DNA from: Stomorhina lunata
Taxonomy: Eukaryota > Arthropoda > Insecta > Diptera > Rhiniidae
NCBI GenBank assembly: GCA_933228675.1
Contig: OW121743.1
Span: 58,916,581-58,980,580, forward strand
DNA length: 64,000 nt
Direction: 5' to 3'
This document shows positions 11,994-21,076 of the stretch, one piece after another (position 1 is the first letter of the stretch; each line of letters starts with the position of its first letter). Below the pieces are notes generated by a model, which worked only from the letters and a program-made list of their open reading frames with translations, was not told where the DNA came from and did no database searches. The position numbers were made by a program, and so were the translations under genes.

Positions 11994-12985
11994 CGGCCCA
12001 AGAACTGCCAGCGGCTTAATTAGTAAACAAATTACGTGCTGTGAGAAAATGGTGGGAAAATAATTTTTCCAGAATATTTTTTTTAACATTTATTAAAAAA
12101 AGTTTAAAATTTTTTCAGAGGGTTGTTGAATTTACAGCCATTCCGCTAGAGAACATGCCACCTTCTTCATCAGACGAATGGAAGCTTGATTTATCTAATG
12201 ACGTAAAGTATTTGCTTCAAATGGCTTCAGCAATATCGAATGGTTTTATTTCTGTTGACTTAGCTAACATAAAGCCTGGACCTGTAGCGCACTCCCGTTG
12301 GTTAACCAAGGCCAGCAGAATTTTACGATTGTACGTCGCAACAAGTTCACCCACTAGTTACTTAAAAACTCTAGCAGAGTACGTAATAAGAGTTTATGTT
12401 CCCATGTACTTTAACATCAAATACTACAATTCTGTTATTTACGGCAGTACGCTTTTATTTAAGTTTATTCGCCTCACACAGTTTCTTCCCTTGAATGTGC
12501 GGCAAATTGTTTACTCTGTAGTTCAAAATAACTCATACTTTGCTCATCCAGAAAATGTTATGCTTTCAATGCTTTACGATGATCGTAAATCAATACGCGA
12601 CCAGGCAATACAAAAAATTTTGTACTACCGTAACAAACTTTGCGATGCAGAAAAACTTAGAGAGTACAAAAAATGTAAAATTAATTTTGACTGCTGCAAT
12701 TATTTCAATATGATAGATTTAGATGATGACAGTATTTTATCAGAACCACCAATTACAAGAGATATTCCGTATGACTATTTGAAGGAATATTTAGAATTTC
12801 AAGATCCACCACTTCCTGACCCACAAGTTCCATGCCACATTCAAGGAACTGAACGATGCGTTAAACTTTTAACCAGTGTTTCTCGGCGCGTAACGGAAAA
12901 AAATCGTGAAAGTATTATGGCTGTGACTGATGTTAGTCGAAAAAAAAATCCACGCTTGGAAAGCAGGCAGGACTTAAAAACTTAG
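11994..12985 (+). CDS. Transposon-encoded protein, two-exon 5'-truncated remnant
   Basis: Two exons can be proposed. Exon 11994-12051 follows the acceptor ATTTTTAG and encodes GPRTASGLISKQITCCEKM. Then comes an intron of 67 nt (donor GTGGGA at 12052, acceptor TTTTTTCAG ending at 12118), phase 0 on both sides, then exon 12119-12985 beginning RVVEFTAIPLENMPP and ending at TAG. The open frame starting at 12041 therefore begins inside the intron, and its first 26 codons are probably not translated. The protein of about 308 residues contains VAHSRWLTKASRILRLYV and SYFAHPENVMLSMLYDDRKS. From memory these resemble uncharacterised transposon-associated proteins in many arthropods and Hydra. Position inside 8-bp-TSD inverted repeats suggests a hAT-type transposase C-terminus. 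The N-terminal part is missing, so it is probably inactive. Codon use is ordinary, and no stop or frameshift interrupts the main exon. Confidence 0.6.
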
Positions 12986-13090
12986 TTATTTAGTTCTTTT
13001 TTCAAATCTAGAAACTAACTTTGTATTAATAACAATACACTTAAAATTTATTTTATTCTTTCTGATTTTATTGCTAAATTAATAACTGCA

Positions 13091-13104
13091 AATAAAACAA
13101 TAAA
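13091..13104 (+). other. Polyadenylation signals of the hAT-borne gene
   Basis: Two AATAAA hexamers (13091-13096 and 13099-13104) lie about 105 bases after the stop at 12985 and before the right inverted repeat. Position and strand fit 3' processing of the transposon gene. Confidence 0.5.
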
Positions 13105-13504
13105 TCGTAGAAAACTTAAAGGATAATTTTAGTTTTATTTCAATATATGGTCAACAAACAAAAGTATACCTTTCCCTCGATTAACACCTTAAAAAAAGTA
13201 TTGTGTAAATCGAGGGATAAGTGTACTTTAAAAATAAGAAGTAAAAACAAAGGGTTTAGAAGAAAACTTAGCGTTTTTTTACCCTCAGTGGGTCCCTCAC
13301 ACTCATAAATAAGCTATCTGTTTAAGTTTTTCTAACAAAATTTTCTATAACCTGAATATGAAACTTCCCTTTAAAAATCGCGGCATCCGAATCGATTTTA
13401 CACACATAGTTTCTTAGGCAAATTTTCTTAGAATTGTTCGTAGATTACTTCCCGCATATGCGATTTTTTCATTTTTTCCGTCCCATACAAATTGACCCGC
13501 TCTA

Positions 13505-13532
13505 ATGTATATATATATTTATATATATATAT
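13505..13532. repeat. (TA)n microsatellite, right part
   Basis: Continuation of the TA repeat found at 11703-11783, interrupted by the hAT-type element. It begins with the duplicated ATGTATAT. Confidence 0.85.
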
Positions 13533-13561
13533 ACAATTATTGCTCGTTTAAGAATATAAGA

Positions 13562-13745
13562 TTAACATCATATAATTAAATTTGAATACAAATTTGAAAG
13601 ATTCACAATGTGTGGCATAAACTCTTATTAAAATACCGCGTTTTTTAAAAAACACAGATAAAGCATTGTCGGTACGTGGTTTTTAAAAGCCATACCTCGG
13701 TTAAAATTACCTGATTCTGGCAACGCTTTAGCATTTTAGAAATTT
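13562..13745 (+). repeat. 0.4-kb dispersed repeat X, copy 1, right part
   Basis: Resumes the homology to the reverse complement of 39520-39720, sharing GATTCACAATGTGTGG, AATACCGCG versus AGACCGCG, and TTGTCGGTA. Similarity fades at about 13745. Together with 10049-10279 it makes a copy of about 415 bp. Confidence 0.8.
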
Positions 13746-14120
13746 ACTTTTTAACCTACTCATATATAATTCATTATTGAAATCACTTCATCAATTTCAA
13801 AGCTACTGAACTATTTCAATTTTTTTTTTTTGCATGAAGACCCACTGTGCGATTAATTCAACACTTCAATTATTTAAACATTTACTTTTTACACTTCCTT
13901 TTACTTTGTGGGTCCATAATTTCTTAATCAAATAATTACTTAACTAATTAAAACAGTGATTTTTTTCCGCAAATTACAAAACCGCCAAAAAAAGATCTTT
14001 CACTTTTTTTTAATTTTTGAAAGCCCAAAAGAAAAACCAACCACACGCAATTGTTATTATAAGAAATTAATGAAATCAAATTGAATGACTCTAAAGCTGA
14101 AGCTGATGCTGTGGCTGTGA
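13746..14120. other. Short spacer, nothing recognised
   Basis: AT-rich unique sequence. It ends in a GCTGTGGCTGTGACTGTGAC stretch that supplied the target duplication of the next element. Confidence 0.5.
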
Positions 14121-14721
14121 CTGTGACTTAGGGTTGCCAGACACAAGCCCCGAAAAAGCTGGGCATAAGGCAAAAAAAAAGCTTGACCACCCAAAAATTA
14201 GCTGGACATTAATAAATTTAGCAAATTGTAAGTACCAAATGAAAGTGGACAAGATGACATGCCCGAACAAATCAAAATGAGGTTAGAATTACAATAACTG
14301 AAAAGTAATAAATCTGCGGGTGCCGATGGTTTGTCGGCCATATAGTTAAAAGAACGTATGCCGGACGATTGGAGTCTCAGTGTTCTTTGTTCAGTCCACA
14401 AACAAATTAGATAAAACTGTATGTGCCAATTATAGAGGTATAAGTCTTTTTTCAATTGCATATAAGATAATATCAACCATATTGTGTGAAAGGTAAAAGG
14501 CCAAAGTTAACGAACTAATTGGAACCTAATAATGTGGCTTTAGACCGGGTAAATCTACCACCGGCCAGACCTTCATGCTACATCAAATCCTAAAAACACA
14601 AGAGAAACAAATTGATACATATCATCTCTTTGTTTACTACAAAGCTGCTTTTGACAGCCCGATACGAACAAAGGTGTTTAATGCAATGTCTGAGTTTGAC
14701 AACCCTAGGGAGTTAATGAGA

Positions 14722-16211
14722 CTAGTACCTGGTAGACCGAGCCTTGCTCGGAGCTTTATGATAAGCATTTTGAGGAAAATTTTAAAGTTTTTATATATTT
14801 TATATTATAAAGTGCTAAAATAAATTTAGAGGAAAGACATTGTAGAAATATTCAGTTAATTTTGAATTATTTGATTTATTTTGTCCGACCAACACATAGT
14901 TTGCATAGTTTACAGTTTAACTCATTTTGAATAATTTTGGAAATTATTTATATCAACAGAAACCTCTGTCGACTCATGCGCAACAACTTTGCTAAAGATT
15001 ATAGTCTGATCAAATGCACAGTTTACGATTTAATTCATTTTGAGTAGTTTTCTGTGGCACCACCTGTCGGACTTTGCTTATTCCAATTCATAAACCTTCT
15101 TCGGCTTATCCGTAACAACTTTGCTGAAGATTATAGCATGATTAAATGTACAGCATACGATTAAATTGACTTTGAGTAAATTTCAGTAGCGCCACCTGTC
15201 GAAATTTCTTCATACCAACTAATAAACCTTCGTCGGCTCATGTGCAACAACTTTGCTAAAGATTGTAGCATGATTAAATGTACAGATTACGATTAAATTG
15301 ACTTTGAGTAAGTTTCTGTAGCGACACCTGTCGGACATTATTCATATCAACTAAAAAGCCTTCGTCGGCTCATGCGCTACAACTTTGCTAAAGATCATAG
15401 AATGATCAAATGTACAGTTTACGATTTAATTAATTTTTAGTAATTTTCAGTGGCGCCATCTGTCGGAAATTAGTCTTATCAACTTTAAAACCTTCGCCGG
15501 CTTATCCGCAACATCTTCGCTAAAGAGCATAACACAATCAAATTCACAGTTTACTATTCTATAAAGAACATACATACAGACAAACATTCATTTGTTTAAA
15601 ATAATACTAATTTTTCCCCCTTTTTATTCCCTAATTTCTAAAAGTTCCATATGTATATTTGGTACTTTTTTGGTGCCAATTGAATTCGGTACATTTTTTT
15701 AAAACGCATTTAACATAATGTATAATGTTCCTATTCATATTACTTTGGAGATGTTAAGTTATCATTTTATCCCTTTTTTACCCATTTTGGCTCCAAAATC
15801 AAAAAAGCACCAAATACGTGTTTCATGTTTTTTTTTACATCTATTGATTGCAGTACCAAGTTTCTTTCTATATTCTTTAGTTTAAAATATAAGAGTGGGT
15901 TAAAAAGGTGCCAAAAAAACTATTTTCACCCTTTTTTACCCCCTATCGGACATAGTTTCAAAAAAGTACCAAGCACCTGTCCGCTTATTTTCAAAGCTGT
16001 TTAAAACGTAATTTTAATTTTCTTTCTATACCTATTACTTTAGGAGACATAGCGTTTTCGATTTTTCCCCTTTTTACCCGTTTTTACCCTCTTAGAGTTA
16101 AAAGTTCCAAAAGTCCCTTCTTCTTCGACCTATACATCAAAAAAGATACCCACTGTCCAAATTTTATCAAAATCGTTAGAGCCGTTTTCGAGATAGCCAT
16201 TCTATATAAGA
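14722..16211 (-). mobile_element. Helitron 2, non-autonomous
   Basis: On the minus strand it runs from TCTTATATAGAATGGC (5', ending the plus-strand interval at 16211) to CTAG (3', 14725-14722), with the hairpin CCGAGC-AAG-GCTCGG at 14751-14737. It lies between A (14721) and T (16212), as Helitrons do. Joining the two flanks restores the reverse transcriptase reading LMR-YRMT, matching the usual LIRLCRMTL order. It shares the hairpin, tandem units and the CCCCCTTTTTA region with Helitron 1. No Rep/helicase gene. Confidence 0.88.
14930..15560 (-). repeat. Tandem 100-130 bp units inside Helitron 2
   Basis: Same unit as in Helitron 1: CAACAACTTTGCTAAAGA, CAGTTTACGATTTAATT and a CCACCTGTCGGA-like segment, about six imperfect units. 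Confidence 0.8.
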
Positions 16212-17859
16212 TATAGGATGACATAAACGGTTACAACCTTAATTGTTAAAATATGTAAGAGCCTCCTGGAGTCCTTCTTAACTAAACGGGGATTCAGAAA
16301 AGGCGATAGTTTGTCATGCGATCTCTTCAATGTTGTGTTACCTGAAATCATACCTCGCACAGTGAACGAGGTAGCTGCCGCCTTTTCACTTATCGAGTAG
16401 AAATCTAATAAAATGGGTCTAGTTGTCAATGAATCAAAAATAAAACTGATGGTTTCTACAAACAGAAAGTTCACAAGATTTGGATCACATGTGATCGTTG
16501 AGAACTAAAACTTCGAAGTTGTAAAAGAATTTGTTTACCTTTGTACAGCCGTCAACATAAATAACGATATAAGTTTCGAAATCAAACGTAGAATCATGCT
16601 TGCCAACAGATGCAGCTAAGAAATAAACCTCTTTCTGTTAGAACTAAAGACAAGCTCTATAAAACGCTTTTACTACCCGTGTTATTATATGGTGCCGAAT
16701 CATGCGCACTTGCTCAAACAGATGAAGCTATTCTTTGAGTTTTTGAGAGAAAGATTCTACGAAAAATCGTTGGTCCAGTTTGCATCAACAATGAATCGAC
16801 ATAGTAAAACGCAACAAACACCAGCGGCTGCGTTGGCTAGGACATGAAAAAGTATCCAGAATGAACTCTTAAAAGAGGACGTACGAAAATTCGATGCAAG
16901 GGCCAAGCAGAAGTAGAGGAAAATCTTTTAAAGGGGAAATTTGATAGAGGGTAATTTTATTACAAAATTAACTTGATCAAGTAATTAATTAACACTTTTG
17001 CGTTCATTATCATAAAGATAGTTTTTCTTTAAAAAATATAAAAAAAATCAGTTCTTCATCTATTAGCTGGACAAATTTAATTTTAGCTTGACACTGGACA
17101 AGCACTAAAAAAGCTGGACAATCCAGTCGAATCCAGCCTGACTGGCAACCCTACTGTGACTGCTTCTGGTGATGGTGGGGTTGTCCACTTTAGAGCCTCT
17201 ATAACAATCACCTCAAATATGAGGAAATGTTTAAATATTAAAATTAATTCCAATAAGACAGAAAAAAAAACCAACAAAGATTTTATGGTCATCTTTGTTG
17301 GTTTTTTTTTTTCTAAACTAACTAACAAAAATTTAATGTTTAACAATTTCTTGTATTGTTAAGGCGTTTTTTGATTATGGTTAATTTTTCTACACACAAT
17401 AAATAAATAAATCTATATATATTATATTATAAATGTGTTTGTAAGTTTGTTTGTTTATTTGTTTATTGGTTTATTTGTTTGTTTGAAAGAGGTTGACTCC
17501 TAAACTGTTTGACCGATTTTGATGAAATTTTGAAATTAGATAGAACATTCCCTTAAGGTGGTTTAAGGATATGTTTTGTTTCAAAACTTGGTCCAGAAAG
17601 GGTCCAAATAGGGTAAAAAGTAGACCAAATGGTGCACAATTTAGTATTTATCATTGAATTTGATAAACCATAAAAGTTAGAAACTTTAAACTTAACAAAA
17701 GTAAATTCATTACCAATGGCCGTACTTCAGAAAAAAATTAAAAGGATCGGAGCAGCGGATGGCCCCTTCCCCGTTACAAATACAATACCTATAACTGGGT
17801 AAATTGATTTTGATGATTTTCGAAATATAGATAAAGTTATACTAACATTCCTAAAATTT

Positions 17860-19000
17860 CGACAGAGAGGTATGGTGTGACCGGTGGTTAAGATAGGCTA
17901 GGTTTTTTTTTGAAATCTCAAGGGGGCGTGACCCCTCCCACATAACTCATAAATTAAAAATTACAAATATAGGTGACTGAGAGACCCGATTTTTCTGAAA
18001 TTTTGACAGTATATTAAGGTGTGACGGATGGATAAAATAGGCCAAATTATTTTTTTAAGTGTCAAGTGGGCGTGACCCCTCCCATATAAGTCAAATATTG
18101 AAAATGACAAATATGGATGACCGAGCTGCCCGATTTTTCTGAAATTTTCACAGTGACCGGTGGTTAAAAAAGGCAAGTTTTTTTTTTAAATTCTCAAGTG
18201 GGCGTGACCCCTCCCATATAAGTTAAATATTAAAAATGACAAATATAGATGACCGACCGGACTGATTTTTCTGAAATTTTAATAGTATGTCAAGGTGTGA
18301 ACGGTGGTTAAAATAGGCAAGGTTCTTTTTTGAAATCTTAAGTGGGCGTGACCCCTCCCATATAAGACCAATATTGAAAATGACAAATATGGATGACCGA
18401 GCTGAAATTCAGACAATATGGTATGATGTGATCAGTGGATAAAATGGACAAGGTCTTTTTCTCAAATCTCAAGTGGGCGTGACCCCTCCCATATAACCCA
18501 TATATTAGAAATCACAAATATAGATGACCGGCCGGACCGATTTTTCTGAAATTTTGATAGTATGTTAAGGTATGACCGGGGTTAAAATAGGCAAGGTTCT
18601 TTTTTGAAATCTTAAGTGGGCGTGACCCCTCCCATATAAGTAAAATATTGAAAATGACAAATATGGATGACCGAGATGCCCGATTTTTCTGAAATTTTCA
18701 CAGTATGGTAAAGTGCGACCGGTGGTTAAAATAGGAAAGGTTTGTTTGTCAAATATTAAAAATTACAAATATAGACTACCCTGCAAACCGATTTTTCCGA
18801 AATTTTTACAGTATGGTAAGGTGTGACCGGTGGTTAAAATATTCAAGGTCTTTTTCTCAAATCTCAAGTGGGCGTGAAATTTTGACAGTATATTAAGGTG
18901 TGACCAGTGGGTAAAATAGGCCAGGTTGTATTTTTTTAGTCTAAGGTGGGCGTGACCCCTCCAATATAAGTGAAATATAAAAATTACAAATATGGATGAT
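17860..19000 (+). repeat. Approx. 135-145 bp tandem array inside Helitron 3
   Basis: The phrase GTGGGCGTGACCCCTCCC or a close variant recurs at about 17926, 18067, 18197, 18342, 18474, 18617 and 18948. An eighth truncated unit lies near 18865. Each unit also has TGACAAATATGGATGACCGA and GATTTTTCTGAAATTTT. Some units carry internal deletions. Confidence 0.9.
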
Positions 19001-19314
19001 CAAAACGATTTAACCAAATTAATTAAAGTTTTAAATGTGGATATTTTCATACTATAGGATAGTTTTTCGCTATTTGAATTTTTTGAAAATGGACCAAGGA
19101 GGACCTGGGAATCGAAAAATGGGAATAAAATTCCCGTTTTCTTTAAAATTGCATCACTTTAGAACGACTGGACCAATCAGGACATTTTTGTTTTCTTTAG
19201 TCCAAGTTAGGATTCTACATAAAGAAAAATTTACAATGTCCACTTTTACACCCTCTTTTTTCATTTATCTAAAATCGGAAAACGGCTGCACGGATTGGAA
19301 ATATGATTATTGTT

Positions 19315-19625
19315 TGATAATAGCTTGACTGACGATTGTTTAAATATTTTTCATGATTATTTGATGGTTGTTTGACGATTGTTTGACAGTTGTTTAATGA
19401 TTGATTGACTGATGACTGTTTGAAGATTTGTAACAATTGTTTGATAATTGTTTCACGATTAACTGGCGATTTTATGACTGTAGTTTGATGATTTTTTGTC
19501 GATTGTTTGATGGTTGATTGATGATCGACTGACTACTGTTCAATGATTTTTTATGATTGTTCGATAATTGTTTCACGATTAACTGATTAATTATTAATTG
19601 ATTACCGTTTGACGATATTTGATAA
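19315..19625 (+). repeat. Short-period GATTGTTTGA minisatellite in Helitron 3
   Basis: Dense imperfect repetition of a 10-12 bp phrase of the form GATTGTTTGA / GATTGACTGA. It is low complexity and lies just before the 3' end of the Helitron. Confidence 0.7.
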
Positions 19626-19884
19626 TCTATAAATATAAAAAAATATTCGCGTCTGTGTTGTATGTGGTTTGACATTTATGGGCCCATTGCAAGCAAACAT
19701 TAATTTGCAGTACTGCCAATCACTAAAGTCAATTAAATACATATGCAAATATATTCATAAGGGATTCGGGTAAAAAATTAGTAAAAAAATTTTCATAATG
19801 TTAATTTTTAAAGAAATAGTTAACACAGCAATAAGTAAAAATCTTTTACTATTAACCCGAGCAACGCCGGGTACAAACAGCTAG

Positions 19885-20450
19885 TAAATAGATACTTATG
19901 TTATGTTCATTGTTAGTCTGATGGTCTCAGAGCGATCGAGTGATCATGAGACAAACCACAAAATTTTAAAATTTTATGGCCAAGACTACGAGTACAATCC
20001 CAGAAGATACCAAACAATCCATAAAACCAAAAAAAAAAAAATGAAATGAAAAAAAAGTATTGAATTCTTAATGAAAACGATTGCAAAATATTTTAAGGCA
20101 TCATCAAAAAGCAGACAGACAGACATACAGATGGAAGTTAGGACGGACACAGAAACTGTATTAAAGACCACTCTAAAGTGCGTACCACACTTTCCGCTTT
20201 AAACCAATTGAAAGACAGACGAGATACTACACACTTCCAAAACCAACTAACCAAAAGCGGATGAACATATGACACAGTGGGTAGGAAAAGCAATAAAATG
20301 GGGAAAAATCTTTGGCATCCAAAAAAAAAAAATATTAACATTAGAAAAATTGCAAAATTGCCGTTATGGTCGAACAATAATCAAAAATATTAAGCAAGAT
20401 CGACATTAAAGCTAAGTAAAATTTAAATGCCACACAAATAAACAGTAAAC
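19885..20450. other. Spacer, nothing recognised
   Basis: Unique AT-rich sequence with poly-A runs and a CAGACAGACAGACATACAGA simple repeat near 20112. Open frames of 61-79 codons on the minus strand have no recognisable domain. Confidence 0.5.
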
Positions 20451-21076
20451 AAGTAAGAAATTGCTATAGTCGGTCAAGCCCGACCATACGATACCCTTTA
20501 CCACTAAGGTCAAAGGTATTCTTTTTACTGTATAAAGACAAATATTTGCTAAATTTTGCCATCACACAAACATTTTCTCAAAACTTATATATTTAAGCTG
20601 CTTCCATCATTTGGACTTATATGAGAGCTAGAGTCAAATGTGGACCGATTATCTCGAAATTTGGCAAATTGATTAAAGTTTTTAAAAAAAAATTTGTATG
20701 CAAAAACTAGACTCAAAATTCTAATTATATTCAGCTTCATAACAGAAAATTTTGTATGGAAGCTATGGTCAAATGTGGAGCGTTTTTAACGAAATTTGTC
20801 AAAGTGATTTTGGTTTACATAAGCAGTATTTGTTCTAAATTACATTCAAAAATATTGATATTTGTGGCCAAAATATCAATTCCGGGAAGTGGGACCTATG
20901 AAAGGTACCCTAAATAATAGACCGATTTTGACAAATTTCAATAGCCATGTTCCCACTATCAAAAAAGTGGTCTGTGCGAAATTTCATCAAATTATCTTTA
21001 GGATTGCGACCTGTACTTTGATTATATGGTTTACATGGGGGTCCAGCCAGCCAGCCAGCCAGACGGACGGACGGAC
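20451..21076 (+). mobile_element. Helentron-like element (HINE), copy B, 3'-truncated
   Basis: Begins AAGTAAGAAATTGCTATAG and follows copies C and D through GTCCAGCCAGCCAGCC and the ACGG run, then stops. The last 150 or so bases, including the second subterminal inverted repeat, are replaced by satellite sequence from 21077. Confidence 0.65.

Larger units (their letters stand above)
11784..13504 (+). mobile_element. hAT-type DNA transposon, internally deleted, with long TIRs
   Basis: A 1721-bp element bounded by TAGAGCGGGTC and its complement. The imperfect terminal inverted repeats reach about 145 bp inward. Both ends carry the palindrome CGCATATGCG (11815-11824 and the equivalent near 13453) and the shared GGATGCCGCGATTTTTAA. 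The 8-bp sequence ATGTATAT flanks it on both sides (11776-11783, 13505-13512), as expected for hAT or P-like elements, although the flank is TA-rich so chance similarity weakens this slightly. The start TAGAG fits the hAT consensus. It carries a spliced C-terminal gene remnant and lies inside Helitron 1. Confidence 0.75.
10280..13561 (-). mobile_element. Helitron 1, non-autonomous, with nested insertion
   Basis: Boundaries are set by comparison with the uninterrupted copy of repeat X at 39520-39925: the flanks AAATAATA and TTAACATCATATAATT join exactly as in that copy. Read on the minus strand, the 5' end is TCTTATATTC and the 3' end has the hairpin CCGAGC-AAG-GCTCGG (10292-10306) about 12 bases from the terminus. 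The canonical CTAG end has lost three bases. The insertion lies between A and T, as Helitrons require. Inside are about six imperfect 100-130 bp tandem units (10440-11110), a TA microsatellite and a hAT-type element. There is no Rep/helicase gene, so movement would have depended on another copy. Confidence 0.8.
14275..16935 (+). pseudogene. Non-LTR retrotransposon reverse transcriptase, degenerate, split
   Basis: Reading with several frame changes and stops, two pieces make one reverse transcriptase. The left piece (14275-14721) shows SNKSAGADGLSA, RMPDDWSLSVLCPVHK, YRGISL, CGFRPGKSTTGQTF and then HLFVYYKAAFDSPIRTKVF. The right piece (16212-16935) shows RGFRKGDSLSCDLFN, AAAFSLIE, KMGLVVNESK, EFVYLCTAV, EIKRRIMLANRC and LLYGAESCALAQTDEA. 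This order matches endonuclease/RT proteins of dipteran non-LTR elements. The segment that should carry the catalytic YADD, between DLFN and AAAFS, is deleted, so it cannot be active. The 1490-bp interruption is Helitron 2. No endonuclease domain is visible. Confidence 0.8.
14129..17153. mobile_element. hAT-like element 2, with nested retroelement and Helitron
   Basis: Bounded by TAGGGTTGCCAG (14129-14140) and its exact complement CTGGCAACCCTA (17142-17153), and flanked on both sides by the 8-bp duplication CTGTGACT (14121-14128, 17154-17161). Repeated AGCTGGAC and AGCTTGAC motifs sit near both ends, resembling the subterminal repeats of hAT elements. No transposase is seen. The interior is a degenerate non-LTR reverse transcriptase that is itself split by Helitron 2. 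Whether the retroelement jumped into the element or was captured cannot be told from one copy. Confidence 0.78.
17412..19884 (+). mobile_element. Helitron 3, non-autonomous, minisatellite-rich
   Basis: A 2473-bp element starting TCTATATATATTATATTAT and ending CTAG at 19881-19884, inserted between A (17411) and T (19885). A hairpin with ACCCG (19855-19859) and CGGGT (19868-19872) lies 9 bases before CTRR, the standard Helitron 3' structure; the ending CCCGAGCAACGCCGGGT is of the kind seen in insect Helitrons. The 5' part has the common phrase TTGACCGATTTTGATGAAAT. No coding region is present; short frames such as 19035-19328 have no support. Confidence 0.88.

Noticed and set aside
11784..13504. 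P-element or Merlin assignment instead of hAT
   Set aside because: 8-bp duplications alone allow these, but the TAGAG terminus fits hAT better and no THAP or Merlin motif was recognised. Left as hAT-type with moderate confidence.
14198..14476. Minus-strand 92-codon frame
   Set aside because: Shadow of the degenerate reverse transcriptase, which reads on the plus strand.
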